A stretch of DNA of 64,000 nucleotides from Xanthobacter autotrophicus (GCF_043194295.1 NZ_JBAFVK010000005.1), one strand, 5' to 3'. Shown: positions 50,437 through 59,306, numbered from the stretch's first letter. Notes: generated from the letters alone by a model not told the origin. Program-made: numbers and translations.

Positions 50437-51608
50437 CATCGACAGATTCAACATCAGATCCGACGGCGCCCAATTCGACGGCGACGAAGACCCCCGTCTT
50501 CACCGACTTCCGCCGCATCGTCATCAAGGTGGGCTCCGCCCTGCTGGTGGACCGCGACCACGGGCGGGTGAAGCTCGCCTGGCTCACCTCGCTGGTGGAG
50601 GACATCGCGACGCTCCATGCCCGCGGCTGCGAGGTGATGGTGGTGTCGTCCGGCGCCATCGCCTTGGGGCGCACCGTGCTCGGCCTGCCCAAGGGACCGC
50701 TGAAGCTGGAGGACAGCCAGGCCGCCGCCGCCGTGGGCCAGATCACCCTGTCGCGCACCTGGGCGCAGATCCTTGGTCACTACGGAATTACCGCCGGACA
50801 GGTGCTGCTGACTCTCGGCGACACCGAGGAGCGCCGGCGCTACCTCAACGCCCGCTCCACCCTCGGCCGGCTGATGGACCTCAAGGCGGTGCCCATCATC
50901 AACGAGAACGATACGGTGGCCACCACCGAGATCCGCTACGGCGACAATGATCGCCTCGCCGCCCGGGTCGCCACCATGGCCAGCGCCGACCTCCTCGTGC
51001 TGCTCTCGGACATTGACGGGCTCTATACCGCCCCGCCGACGCAGGACCCCAACGCCACCCTCATCCCGGTGGTGCCGCGCATCGGCGCCGAGATCGAGGC
51101 CATCGCCGGGGATGCGGGCTCCGAACTCTCGCGCGGCGGCATGCGCACCAAGATCGAGGCCGGCAAGATCGCCACCTCCGCCGGCACCCACATGGTCATC
51201 GCCTCCGGCCACGTGAAGAACCCGCTGAAGCGCATCGTGGAGGGCGGGCGCTGCACCTGGTTCCTCACCTCCGCCAACCCCGTCCGGGCCCGCAAGAGCT
51301 GGATTGCCGGGGCGCTGGAGCCGCGCGGCACGTTGCATCTGGACGACGGCGCGGTGGCGGCCCTGCGCCGTGGCGCGAGCCTTCTGCCGGCCGGGGTGAA
51401 GCGGGTGGAGGGCCTGTTCGACCGCGGCGATGCGGTGGTATTGCGCGGTCCGGACGGCGCCGAGGTGGGCCGGGGGCTGGTGGCCTACGATTCCACCCAC
51501 GCCGCCCGCATCATGGGCCGCACCACCCCCGAGATCGAGGCCATGCTGGGCGGCCAGGGCCGCTCGGAGATGATCCACCGCGACGACATGGCGCTGGGGG
51601 TGGAGTGA
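50433..51608 (+). CDS. proB: Glutamate 5-kinase
   Basis: 391 residues. It phosphorylates glutamate in the first step of proline synthesis. The amino-acid kinase domain (about 30-285) shows IVIKVGSALLVD, VVSSGAIALGR, INENDTVATTEIRYGDND and SRGGMRTKIEAG. The C-terminal PUA domain (about 295-380) starts KSWIAGALEPRGTLHLDDGA. ATG 50433 overlaps the end of the vapC remnant. proA, the next enzyme, lies 1.3 kb downstream, separated by an unrelated membrane-protein gene. A hairpin follows the stop. Confidence 0.97.
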   Translation: MTSTDSTSDPTAPNSTATKTPVFTDFRRIVIKVGSALLVDRDHGRVKLAWLTSLVEDIATLHARGCEVMVVSSGAIALGRTVLGLPKGPLKLEDSQAAAAVGQITLSRTWAQILGHYGITAGQVLLTLGDTEERRRYLNARSTLGRLMDLKAVPIINENDTVATTEIRYGDNDRLAARVATMASADLLVLLSDIDGLYTAPPTQDPNATLIPVVPRIGAEIEAIAGDAGSELSRGGMRTKIEAGKIATSAGTHMVIASGHVKNPLKRIVEGGRCTWFLTSANPVRARKSWIAGALEPRGTLHLDDGAVAALRRGASLLPAGVKRVEGLFDRGDAVVLRGPDGAEVGRGLVAYDSTHAARIMGRTTPEIEAMLGGQGRSEMIHRDDMALGVE

Positions 51609-51610
51609 GA

Positions 51611-51634
51611 GGGCCTTCCTAAGCCCGAAGGCCC
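51611..51634 (+). terminator. Hairpin after proB
   Basis: Eight-bp stem GGGCCTTC/GAAGGCCC (51611-51618 with 51627-51634), two bases after the proB stop. No T-run, so it may be only a weak terminator, but it supports a break between proB and the next gene. Confidence 0.5.
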
Positions 51635-51777
51635 ATGCTGCCGCTGCGTGATCGGCAAGTTGCCGCACCGTCCCGCGCTCGACAGGTTGCACATCCTCCA
51701 ATACCGGCTGTGCCCGCGACGGTTGAGGGGGCCGGCTGTCGCCTGTCGCGATTGGTCACCCAGCGTCGAGGGCGGCC

Positions 51778-52719
51778 ATGGACCATGAAAAGCTTCCGGT
51801 TTTCGACACGGTGAAGCTCGCGCTGCGCTGGGGCGTCTTCGTCGTGCAGCGGCATTGGCTGATCATCCTGATCTTCGCCGTAGCCCTTGTGGCCATATCC
51901 TTCGCCCAGATCGCGGTGGTGGCGCAAGGGCAGGTGCAGGTGCCGAGCGTGCGCTTGAGCCTGCTATCGCTTGCCGACGGGGTCCTCCTGAGCGTGCTGT
52001 CCATCGTGATTGCGCTGCTGACCCATAACGAGGTGCTGCGCGGAGCCGCCGGCCTGAATGCGCAGACGCTGGGGTGGGGGGCGGGGCGCGTTGTCGGCTA
52101 TGCCCTCGACTCCCTGGTGCTTATGCTTTTTGGCCTGCTGGTGATGTTTCCCCTGCTCTTCGCGTTCATGGGGGTGGACAGCCTGTTCCGGCAATTTGTC
52201 TCCCCGCTTATGCCGGAAGCGCTGATCTTCGTGTCGGTGATCGGGGCGTGGCTGGCCGCCGTCTTCGTTGGGGTTCGCCTCATGCTTCGCCTGCCCTCCC
52301 GGGCGCTGGGGCGGCCCATACCGTGGCGCGAGGCCTGGCGCCTGGGGCGCGGCAATTCGATACGCCTTTTCTTGGCCAATGGGCTTTTGTTTCTCGCGCT
52401 GATTGGCGTGGCACTGCTCCTGCTGGCGGCTCAGTTTCTGGCATCGATGCTGGGGCTTGCGGACCTGAGCCAGGAGACAATAACGGTTCAGTCGCAGGTG
52501 CCCATTCAGGGGCAGTGGAGCTTTATGGCGAACGAGACCTTCAGTTTGACCGGCGGATCGATACCCTCCGTCTGGGGCGCGCTGCTTGCGTTGCTTGGAA
52601 ATTTCCTGGCTCTCGCGGAGTCGGTCTTCTTCTTCGCCTTGTTGTCCGTGTCCTATGCCGAGCTGAAGCGGATACATCAGGAGCCGCCGGCGCTCCCGAG
52701 GGTCGATCCGCGTTTCTGA
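51778..52719 (+). CDS. Orphan membrane protein, about six helices, between proB and proA
   Basis: 313 residues, family not recognised. Hydrophobic segments: about 22-45 (HWLIILIFAVALVAISFAQI), 62-85, 100-130 (LDSLVLMLFGLLVMFPLLFA), 148-170, 195-220 (LFLANGLLFLALIGVALLLL) and 265-295. The two-block layout resembles the membrane domain of glycerophosphodiester phosphodiesterases, but no catalytic domain is present. The sequence uses A/T-ending codons more than the flanking genes and interrupts the proB-proA order, which suggests later insertion. ATG 51778; GTG or ATG alternatives within a few codons are possible. Confidence 0.75.
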   Translation: MDHEKLPVFDTVKLALRWGVFVVQRHWLIILIFAVALVAISFAQIAVVAQGQVQVPSVRLSLLSLADGVLLSVLSIVIALLTHNEVLRGAAGLNAQTLGWGAGRVVGYALDSLVLMLFGLLVMFPLLFAFMGVDSLFRQFVSPLMPEALIFVSVIGAWLAAVFVGVRLMLRLPSRALGRPIPWREAWRLGRGNSIRLFLANGLLFLALIGVALLLLAAQFLASMLGLADLSQETITVQSQVPIQGQWSFMANETFSLTGGSIPSVWGALLALLGNFLALAESVFFFALLSVSYAELKRIHQEPPALPRVDPRF

Positions 52720-52883
52720 TCGGGAGGCCGCCGCATCGCCAGCATCGCCTTGGCGACCAACGACCACGCCGCCAGTCCGGTACCCTGCTCCGGCCTGTCG
52801 CATTTCGCCTCTGACGTGCTAATCAGGATGGTGATGCCTATCTTATGAGGCACCATCGTCTTATCCGTCAGCGAGACCCTGCC

Positions 52884-54218
52884 ATGGCCACCGCCTCCGC
52901 CGCCCGTACCGATGTTTCCGCCGTCGCGGGCCGGTCCGTGCCGCCGGCGGATACCGGGGCGGATCTTGCCGCTTATATGGGCGACATGGGCCGGCGCGCC
53001 CGCGCCGCCTCCCGCGCCCTCGCCCTCACCGCGCCCGAGGCGAAGACGCAGGCGCTCCATGCCGCCGCCGCCGCCATCCGCGCCGCCGCCGACGAGATCC
53101 TCGCCGCCAATGCCGGCGACGTGGCCAAGGCAAAGGCGGACGGCATGACCGGCTCGTTCCTCGACCGCCTCACCCTTACCCCCGCCCGCATCGCGGCCAT
53201 GGCCGAGGGCGTGGAGCAGGTGGCGGCTCTGGCCGATCCCGTGGGCGAGGTGACCGAGAGCTGGACCCGCCCCAACGGCTTGAAGATCGAGCGCGTGCGC
53301 ACGCCGCTGGGGGTCATCGGCGTCATCTATGAGAGCCGGCCCAATGTGACGGCGGACGCCGCCGCTCTGTGCCTGCGCGCCGGCAATGCCGTGATCCTGC
53401 GCGGCGGCTCCGACAGCATCGCCTCGTCCGGCGCCATCCATCGCGCCTTCGTCTCCGGCCTCAAGTCCGCCGGCCTGCCGGAGGATGCGGTGCAGTTCGT
53501 CGCCGTCGCCGATCGCGCGGCGGTGGGGCTGATGCTGGCCGGGCTCGACAATAATATGGATGTCATCGTGCCGCGCGGCGGCAAGAGCCTGGTGGCGCGG
53601 GTGCAGAGCGATGCGCGGGTGCCGGTGTTCGCCCATCTGGACGGCATCAACCACGTCTATGTGGACAAGGCCGCCGACCTCGACATGGCCAAGACCGTGG
53701 TGCTGAACGCCAAGATGCGCCGCACCGGCGTCTGCGGCGCCGCCGAGACATTGCTGGTGGACCAGGCGGTGGCCGCCACCCACCTGAAGCCGCTGGTGGA
53801 GATGCTGATCGACGCCGGCTGCGAGGTGCGCGGCGACGAGGCCGTACAGGCGGTGGACGCGCGGGTGAAGCCCGCCACGGCGCTGGACTGGGACACGGAA
53901 TATCTCGACGCCATCATCGCCGCCAAAGTGGTGGACGGGCTCGCCGGCGCCGTCGCTCATATCGAGGCCCACGGCTCCCACCACACCGATTCCATCGTCA
54001 CCGAGGACGTGGCGACGGCGGAGCGGTTCCTGGCGGAGGTGGATTCCGCCATCGTGCTCCACAATGCCTCCACCCAGTTCGCCGACGGCGGGGAGTTCGG
54101 CTTCGGCGGGGAGATCGGCATCGCCACCGGGCGCATGCATGCCCGTGGCCCGGTGGGCGCCGAGCAGCTCACCTCGTTCAAATACCGCATCCACGGCTCG
54201 GGGCAGACCCGTCCGTGA
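52884..54218 (+). CDS. proA: Gamma-glutamyl phosphate reductase
   Basis: 444-residue aldehyde-dehydrogenase-fold enzyme that reduces glutamyl 5-phosphate to glutamate semialdehyde in proline synthesis. The cofactor region includes VRTPLGVIGVIYESRPNVTA and GNAVILRGGSDS. The catalytic Cys is in RRTGVCGAAETLLVD, and GSHHTDSIVTED and GEFGFGGEIGIATGR follow. ATG 52884 is used rather than the frame start at 52845. The nadD start overlaps its stop (GTGA), so the two are translationally coupled. Confidence 0.98.
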   Translation: MATASAARTDVSAVAGRSVPPADTGADLAAYMGDMGRRARAASRALALTAPEAKTQALHAAAAAIRAAADEILAANAGDVAKAKADGMTGSFLDRLTLTPARIAAMAEGVEQVAALADPVGEVTESWTRPNGLKIERVRTPLGVIGVIYESRPNVTADAAALCLRAGNAVILRGGSDSIASSGAIHRAFVSGLKSAGLPEDAVQFVAVADRAAVGLMLAGLDNNMDVIVPRGGKSLVARVQSDARVPVFAHLDGINHVYVDKAADLDMAKTVVLNAKMRRTGVCGAAETLLVDQAVAATHLKPLVEMLIDAGCEVRGDEAVQAVDARVKPATALDWDTEYLDAIIAAKVVDGLAGAVAHIEAHGSHHTDSIVTEDVATAERFLAEVDSAIVLHNASTQFADGGEFGFGGEIGIATGRMHARGPVGAEQLTSFKYRIHGSGQTRP

Positions 54219-54898
54219 GCTTTCCACCCGCCAGCGCGGGGACGCGGGACGGCGGCGCGGTGAGCCCCCGCGCCGCGCGCCACATGCCGTGGGTGACCGA
54301 TGGCCTGCGCGTCGGCCTGTTCGGCGGCAGCTTCAACCCGGCCCATGAGGCCCATCGCGCGGCGAGCCTGCTCGCTTTGCGGCGGCTGCGGCTCGACCGG
54401 GTGTGGTGGCTGGTGACGCCGGGCAATCCGCTGAAGGACAATCGGGCGTTGCCGCCACTGGAGGAGCGTGTCGCCATCGCGCGGCGGGTGGCGCGCCATC
54501 CGCGCATCGACGTGACCGGCTTCGAGGCGGATCTGGGCGTGCGCTACAGCTACCAGAGCGTGGAATATCTGGCCCGGCGCCTGCCCACGGTGCGCTTCGT
54601 GTGGATCATGGGGGCGGACAATCTCGCCCGTTTCGATCGCTGGCAGCGCTGGCGGGCCATCGCCGATCTCATGCCCATGGCGGTGGTGGACCGCATGGGC
54701 GAGAGCCTGGCCGCCACCGCTTCCGTGGCGGCCCAGGCGCTGGGGCGCTACCGCATCGAGGAGACCGATGCGCCCCTGCTGGCGGAGCTGAAACCGCCCG
54801 CCTGGGTGTTCCTCCACGGGCTGAAATCCCCCATGTCTTCAACGGGAATACGGGCCGCGCGCGGGGGGCTCGACGGGCCGGTCCGCCAAACATCTTGA
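54215..54898 (+). CDS. nadD: Nicotinate-nucleotide adenylyltransferase
   Basis: 227-residue nucleotidyltransferase that makes deamido-NAD from nicotinate mononucleotide. The ATP-binding motif is GLFGGSFNPAHEAHRAA (about 34-50), the central segment FVWIMGADNLARFDRW binds the nucleotide, and the terminal SSTGIR replaces the ISSTxIR motif. GTG 54215 overlaps the proA stop. The first 25 residues are a non-conserved extension, so an internal start is possible. In most bacteria nadD precedes rsfS, as here. Confidence 0.95.
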   Translation: MSFPPASAGTRDGGAVSPRAARHMPWVTDGLRVGLFGGSFNPAHEAHRAASLLALRRLRLDRVWWLVTPGNPLKDNRALPPLEERVAIARRVARHPRIDVTGFEADLGVRYSYQSVEYLARRLPTVRFVWIMGADNLARFDRWQRWRAIADLMPMAVVDRMGESLAATASVAAQALGRYRIEETDAPLLAELKPPAWVFLHGLKSPMSSTGIRAARGGLDGPVRQTS

Positions 54899-55007
54899 AT
54901 TTTCGTTGATTTAGCCCCATTGTGCGGGGGTGCGACGGTTTGTGCCGTCGCCTCCATCAAGAGGATTTGGACCCCTGTCCACGACGGCACTTCTGGCGGC
55001 CGCTGAG

Positions 55008-55370
55008 ATGACACCGCCCGCCACGGTCTCCCGGGCGCTTCCCGACGCCGAGGAGATTCTCGCCCTCGTCACTGCCCGGCTCGAAGACGACAAGTCCGAG
55101 GACATCGTCTCCATCGACCTGCGTGGCAAGACCTCCATCGCCGACTACATGGTGATCGCCTCCGGCCGCTCGCAGCGGCATGTGGGTGCTGTCGCCGAGC
55201 ACCTCATCGAGGCGCTGAAGGCGGCTGGGATCAAGCACGTGCGGGTCGAGGGCCAGCCGGCCTGCGACTGGGTGCTCATCGACGCGAACGACGTGATCGT
55301 CCACGTCTTTCAGCCCGAGGTCCGCAGCTTCTACAACATCGAGAAGATGTGGTCCGGGACGCGCCCCTGA
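55008..55370 (+). CDS. rsfS: Ribosomal silencing factor RsfS
   Basis: 120-residue factor that binds ribosomal protein L14 and blocks subunit joining when nutrients run out. Family segments: EDIVSIDLRGKTSIADYMVI, ASGRSQRHVGAVAEHL, VRVEGQPACDWVLIDANDVI and VHVFQPEVRSFYNIEKMW. The ATG at 55008 gives a usual length; the frame is open to 54930 and a non-ATG start in between is possible. It is followed by rlmH after 30 bp. Confidence 0.95.
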   Translation: MTPPATVSRALPDAEEILALVTARLEDDKSEDIVSIDLRGKTSIADYMVIASGRSQRHVGAVAEHLIEALKAAGIKHVRVEGQPACDWVLIDANDVIVHVFQPEVRSFYNIEKMWSGTRP

Positions 55371-55400
55371 TGCGCCCCGGCACGGCTTGCTGAGAGCCGC

Positions 55401-55883
55401 GTGCGCCTCGTTCTTGCCTGTGTCGGCCGGCTGAAGGCCGGGGCCGAACGTGACCTCGTCACGCGCTACGTGGACCGCATCCGTCCTGCCGGCCGGGCCC
55501 TGGGCCTCGGCCCCTGCGACATGATCGAGATTTCCGAATCCGCCGCCCGCCGTGCCGAGGACCGCATGGCGGAGGAGGGCGCGGCGCTGCTCGCGGCCTT
55601 GCCCGCGGGGGCGGGGCTGATTGTGCTCGATCCGCGCGGGCGCCAGCTCTCCAGCGAGGATTTCGCGTCGCGCATGGCGGCCCAGCGCGACGGCGGGCTA
55701 TCGGCCCTCGCCTTCGTCATCGGCGGTGCGGACGGGCTGTGCGACGCGGTGCGGGACAAGGCCACGCTCATGGTCGCCTACGGCACCGCCACCTTTCCCC
55801 ATCAATTGGTGCGGGTGATGCTGGCGGAGCAGATCTACCGCGCCGTGACCATCCTTTCGGGCCATCCTTACCACCGGGCATGA
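55401..55883 (+). CDS. rlmH: 23S rRNA (pseudouridine-1915-N3)-methyltransferase
   Basis: 160-residue SPOUT methyltransferase that modifies helix 69 of 23S rRNA. The SAM-binding knot is seen as LIVLDPRGRQLSSEDFA and FVIGGADGL, and the conserved C-terminus is EQIYRAVTILSGHPYHRA. GTG 55401 starts the protein (MRLVLACVGRLK). It belongs to the proA-nadD-rsfS-rlmH run that links NAD synthesis with ribosome maturation. Confidence 0.97.
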   Translation: MRLVLACVGRLKAGAERDLVTRYVDRIRPAGRALGLGPCDMIEISESAARRAEDRMAEEGAALLAALPAGAGLIVLDPRGRQLSSEDFASRMAAQRDGGLSALAFVIGGADGLCDAVRDKATLMVAYGTATFPHQLVRVMLAEQIYRAVTILSGHPYHRA

Positions 55884-56009
55884 GGCGATGGCGGCCCGCC
55901 TGCATTGACATCGGCGCCTTCGCCCCTTATCACGCCGGCTCGATCCAGCAACACGGTGTCGAAACGGGCCGCGCGGAAACGCGCAGCGGTCGGCCGGAAA
56001 GAGTTTGTC

Positions 56010-56135
56010 ATGAAGATCCGCAATTCGCTGAAGTCGCTGCTCGGCCGCCACCGGGACAACCGTCTCGTCCGCCGCAAGGGCCGCGTCTACATCATCAACA
56101 AGACCCAGAAGCGCTACAAGGCGCGCCAGGGCTGA
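56010..56135 (+). CDS. rpmJ: Ribosomal protein L36, cysteine-free type
   Basis: 41 residues, MKIRNSLKSLLGRHRDNRLV then RRKGRVYIINKTQKRYKARQ. This is the type lacking the zinc-ribbon cysteines of classical L36, standard in many alphaproteobacteria. Its zinc independence is known from the YkgO class. ATG 56010 follows AAAGAG about 7 nt upstream; the frame is open upstream to 55905 but L36 always starts at MK. Confidence 0.95.
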   Translation: MKIRNSLKSLLGRHRDNRLVRRKGRVYIINKTQKRYKARQG

Positions 56136-56263
56136 GCCGCGCGGGCGTTCACCTCTGCCCGCGCCATTGCTTGCCCTACCGGGTTCTGTGCTAGCCTCTG
56201 TCGCCTGCCGTCTCCCCGCATCGTGACCGCCCCGCCCGGCTTCCCGCCGGCGGGTGAGTTGAC

Positions 56264-57025
56264 GTGATCGGCGCTTGGGCGGAAACTTCAGGAATGACCG
56301 AGGACACGCCGCCCATTCCCGCCCCTTTCATCCGCACTTTCCGCAGATGGGAGAGGCGCGCTTGGCCGGCTGCGCTTCTTTTCTCTCTTCCCCTCATGGT
56401 CGCGTTGTCCACAGGTGCCGCAGCCCAATCCGTGCTGCCGGGAGAGCGCATTCCCGTGCCGTTGCCCGGCGTGCCCACGGGGCCGTCCGAGGCCCGCCCG
56501 CCTGCAGAGGCCGCCCCCGCGCGCCCGCGCCTGCCCAAGGACAAGCGCACCCAGCTCGAAGGCCTGTTCGCCGCGCTGAAAGTGGCGCCGGACGACCGCA
56601 GCTCCAAGATGATCGCCGACCGGCTCGACCAGCTGTTCTCCGAGTCCGGCAGCCCGAGCGTGGACCTGCTGATGGCGCGGGCTGGCGCGGCCGCAGAGGC
56701 CAAGGCGTTCGACCTCGCCCTTCAGATCCTCGACCAGGTCATCGAGATCGAGCCCGACGATCTGGGCGCCCGCAGCAAGCGCGCTACCATTCTCTACATG
56801 CGCGACGATTATGGCGGCGCCCTCGCCGACATCCGCGAGGTGCTGGCCCGCGAGCCGCGCCAATACGCCATGCTCTACGGCCTCGCCCTCATCATGCGCG
56901 AATTGGGCGACGACAAGCGCGCGCTGGAGGCGGTGCGCAAGGCGCGCGAGGTCAATCCGCGCCTCGACGGCGCCGAAGAGATGGAAAGCCAGCTGTCGTT
57001 GAAGGTGGAAGGTCGCGGCATCTGA
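56264..57025 (+). CDS. Tetratricopeptide repeat protein with N-terminal membrane anchor/signal
   Basis: About 253 residues. One hydrophobic segment (about 35-55, AALLFSLPLMVALSTGAAAQ) acts as signal or anchor, followed by a Pro-rich linker and then TPR repeats (about 130-240: FDLALQILDQVIEIEPDDLG; YGGALADIREVLAREPRQYA; DKRALEAVRKAREVNPRLDG). It is probably periplasmic and a protein-protein adaptor; partner unknown. GTG 56264 or ATG 56294 may be the start. A possible promoter TTGCCC/TAGCCT lies around 56170-56196. Confidence 0.82.
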   Translation: MIGAWAETSGMTEDTPPIPAPFIRTFRRWERRAWPAALLFSLPLMVALSTGAAAQSVLPGERIPVPLPGVPTGPSEARPPAEAAPARPRLPKDKRTQLEGLFAALKVAPDDRSSKMIADRLDQLFSESGSPSVDLLMARAGAAAEAKAFDLALQILDQVIEIEPDDLGARSKRATILYMRDDYGGALADIREVLAREPRQYAMLYGLALIMRELGDDKRALEAVRKAREVNPRLDGAEEMESQLSLKVEGRGI

Positions 57026-57076
57026 GGCCGACCGCCCCGGCGCCGTCCTTGCCGGGCCCGCCTTATCTGGGATTGC

Positions 57077-57634
57077 CTATCTAGGTCTGGGCGGCGGGGG
57101 AGGCGGCGGAGGCACGTTCGCCTGTGCCGGCTTGCTCTGTCCCGATTCGGTCAGCTGCACGGTCCAGGCCTTCTGCTCCTGAGTGTCCACCTCGAAGAAG
57201 CCGGTGCGATCGAAGCCGCGGGCGAGGCAGTCGTCGGCGGCCTTGATGGTGAATTCCTTTTCCCGCGTGCACATATAGGCCTTGCCGGCCCATTCCCCGC
57301 CCTGGTCGTAGTCCACGGCGTAGAGGTAATAGAACCGAGCCGTCAGCTCGCCGCGCAGCAAGGTCTCGCAGCTGTTCGCCGAGACGTTCCACCAGCCTTC
57401 CGTGGTCCAGATATCGCCGTCCTTGTAGCCGAGGGCGATGCCGATCCGGCTCTGGGTGCGGTTGCACAGGCGGAATTCGGCGGCGGCGGCATCGGGAAAG
57501 AGCGACACGGCCGGCACCGCCGCGCACAGCACGAGCAGCGCTTGGCACAAACGGCGGCTGTCGCGCGACATCGCACGCGCGAGGCGCTGGCTCAGGGGGA
57601 AGAAACGGGTCATGCCGTCGGAGGGGAAGGACAT
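57077..57634 (-). CDS. DUF1036 family exported protein
   Basis: About 185 residues with a signal peptide (ALLVLCAAVPAVSLFPDAAAA) and one DUF1036 domain starting directly after it (EFRLCNRTQSRIGIALGYKD; GWWNVSANSCETLL; FYYLYAVD). The domain has conserved Cys pairs. The tail ends in a run of eight prolines. DUF1036 proteins are common in Hyphomicrobiales and have no known function. ATGs at 57634 and 57613 are both possible starts. Confidence 0.85.
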   Translation of the reverse strand: MSFPSDGMTRFFPLSQRLARAMSRDSRRLCQALLVLCAAVPAVSLFPDAAAAEFRLCNRTQSRIGIALGYKDGDIWTTEGWWNVSANSCETLLRGELTARFYYLYAVDYDQGGEWAGKAYMCTREKEFTIKAADDCLARGFDRTGFFEVDTQEQKAWTVQLTESGQSKPAQANVPPPPPPPPRPR

Positions 57635-57669
57635 GTCGCGATGGTGTGTGCCTCTCCGGCACCGGCCCG

Positions 57670-58638
57670 TCAATGCCCGCGCGAGGATGGGCGGTCTGGC
57701 GGGCGGTCTTGGGCCGTTGCCGCCCCTTCTGCCGCCGGATCGGGGCGCGAGCGAGGCAGCGCTCGCCCCTCGGCCTGCCGCGGCCGGGCCACCACCAGCC
57801 CGGTGAGGATGAGCAGCCCGCCCACCGCCTGAAGGGCGCCGATGGGTTCGTGCAGCAGGACGGCGCCGAGCACCGCCGCCGACACCACCTCCAGGAAGAA
57901 CACCAGCGCGCCGAAGGCCGGCGGCACCAAAGCGAGTCCCACCGCCATCAGCCCCTGCCCGCCCACCTGGGCGACGAGGGCCAAGGCCACCAGCGCTGCC
58001 ACCCCTCCGGCGCTCGCAGGCCACAGGTTCAGCTCGGCGAGAAGAGCCACCCCGAACAGGATGACTGTCGTGGCGGCGGTGGACACCAGCGTCGCTGCCG
58101 CAGCGCTCCGCGTCAGTCGGGCGCGGCTCAGGGCGAGGAAATAGCCGGCGAAAAACAGGGCGGTGACCAGTCCGGCGGCGTCACCCGGCAGGTGGGCGGG
58201 ATCGAACTGCCAGCTGCGGCCCACCAGCGCCAGCGCCCCGAGCCCGCACAGGCCGAGCCCGGTCCAGCCGGCGCGGGAGACCTTCTGGCGCAGCACCAGA
58301 ACGGCGAAGGCGGTGATCCAGACCGGGGAGGTGGTGGCGAGCACGGTGGCATTGGCAACCGTGGTGCCGAGAATGGCGAGGTGCCAGAAGATGAGGTCGC
58401 CGGCAAAGAAGCCCCCGGCCAGCAGCGAGGCGCGATCCGGCCGGAACGCTCGGCGCCCCTCCGCCAGCGCGGCCCAGGCGGCGAGCACGGGCAAGGCGAG
58501 GCCCACCCGCCAGAAGGCGCTGGCGAACGGCCCCACATCCGCCTGCCGCACGAACAGGACCGAGGCGCCCATGGCGAGCGCGCCGAGGGTCAGTGTCGCG
58601 ATGCCGAGGGCGAGGCGCGGGAAGGGCTGGGCTGTCAC
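57670..58638 (-). CDS. EamA/DMT-family transporter
   Basis: About 322 residues, ten predicted membrane helices in two EamA repeats (GALAMGASVLFVRQADVGPF; GLVTALFFAGYFLALSRARL), ending LLHEPIGALQAVGGLLILTG. The exported compound is unknown. The hydrophilic C-terminal 40 residues (RQAEGRALPRSRPDPAAEGA) are unusual for the family. GTG 58638 is preferred over the TTG at 58725. It is only 30 bp from the DUF1036 gene, same strand. Confidence 0.9.
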   Translation of the reverse strand: MTAQPFPRLALGIATLTLGALAMGASVLFVRQADVGPFASAFWRVGLALPVLAAWAALAEGRRAFRPDRASLLAGGFFAGDLIFWHLAILGTTVANATVLATTSPVWITAFAVLVLRQKVSRAGWTGLGLCGLGALALVGRSWQFDPAHLPGDAAGLVTALFFAGYFLALSRARLTRSAAAATLVSTAATTVILFGVALLAELNLWPASAGGVAALVALALVAQVGGQGLMAVGLALVPPAFGALVFFLEVVSAAVLGAVLLHEPIGALQAVGGLLILTGLVVARPRQAEGRALPRSRPDPAAEGAATAQDRPPDRPSSRGH

Positions 58639-58834
58639 GGATGGAATCGGGTTCGGGGCATCAGGCGCGCCGGAAGCGGCGGTCGAGGCTGGGCGGGGTA
58701 TCGCGCCAATCCCGGCCCGCCGCAACAGGGCCGGTTTCTCCCGGGTGGTGGGGCCATCGGACCGGCATTTCGGATCGAGATACCATAAGTTGCCGTCCTA
58801 TCCCGGCTGCGGCGTGGATAGCGGGGACGCATCC

Positions 58835-58864
58835 TTGACGCGGACCCGCGCGGCGGCCTCTATC
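58835..58864 (+). promoter_or_regulatory. Sigma-70-type promoter candidate of gapR
   Basis: TTGACG (58835-58840), 18-bp spacer, TCTATC (58859-58864), about 105 bp before the gapR start, within the 330-bp gap between two divergent genes. The rest of that gap holds no gene. Confidence 0.5.
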
Positions 58865-58968
58865 TTCCTCCCGTTCTGGAGCCGTGCCGGCTTCGGACCC
58901 GTATTTCGCGCGTTCCGCAGGCTGGCTTGGCCTTTGGAGCGCGCTTTCGAGCCAAGGAGACCGGCCAG

Positions 58969-59232
58969 GTGGCTGAAGACGTATCAGACGGCCCCGCGGG
59001 CTTTGCCAAGGAGCAGCTCAAGTCCTTCATCGAGCGCATCGAGCGCCTCGAGGAGGAGAAGAAGGCCATCGCTGACGACATCAAGGATGTGTTCGCCGAG
59101 GCCAAGGCCAACGGCTTCGACGTGAAGGCCCTGCGCGCCATCCTCAAGATCCGCAAGGAAGACGCGGAGGAGCGCAAGGAGCTGGAAGCGATCGTGGAGC
59201 TTTATCTCCAGGCGCTGGGCATCTTCGTCTAG
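58969..59232 (+). CDS. gapR: GapR-family nucleoid-associated protein (DUF2312)
   Basis: 87-residue helical protein. In Caulobacter GapR binds overtwisted AT-rich DNA ahead of polymerases and stimulates topoisomerases; it is essential or important for growth. The helical core is AKEQLKSFIERIERLEEEKK, then DIKDVFAEAKANGFDVKALR, ending in IRKEDAEERKELEAIVELYL. The GTG at 58969, with AAGGAG nine bases upstream, matches homologue starts; the frame is open to 58927. Palindromic element C follows immediately. Confidence 0.94.
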   Translation: MAEDVSDGPAGFAKEQLKSFIERIERLEEEKKAIADDIKDVFAEAKANGFDVKALRAILKIRKEDAEERKELEAIVELYLQALGIFV

Positions 59233-59306
59233 GGCATTTTCAAGCGAAGCGGACAGCGCTTCGCTTGAAAAAAAAGCGCGTTAACACAAGCTTCTGGAGC
59301 AATTCA
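59229..59306. repeat. Rhizobiales-type mosaic palindromic element, copy C
   Basis: Starts with CTAGGGCATTTTCAAGCGAA, and contains the inverted repeat TTTTCAAGCGAAG...CTTCGCTTGAAAA followed by GCGCGTTAAC. It overlaps the last codons of gapR (GTCTAGGGC supplies the stop). Related by sequence and boundary motif to copies A and B; the A-run and hairpin could also end gapR transcription. Confidence 0.8.
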
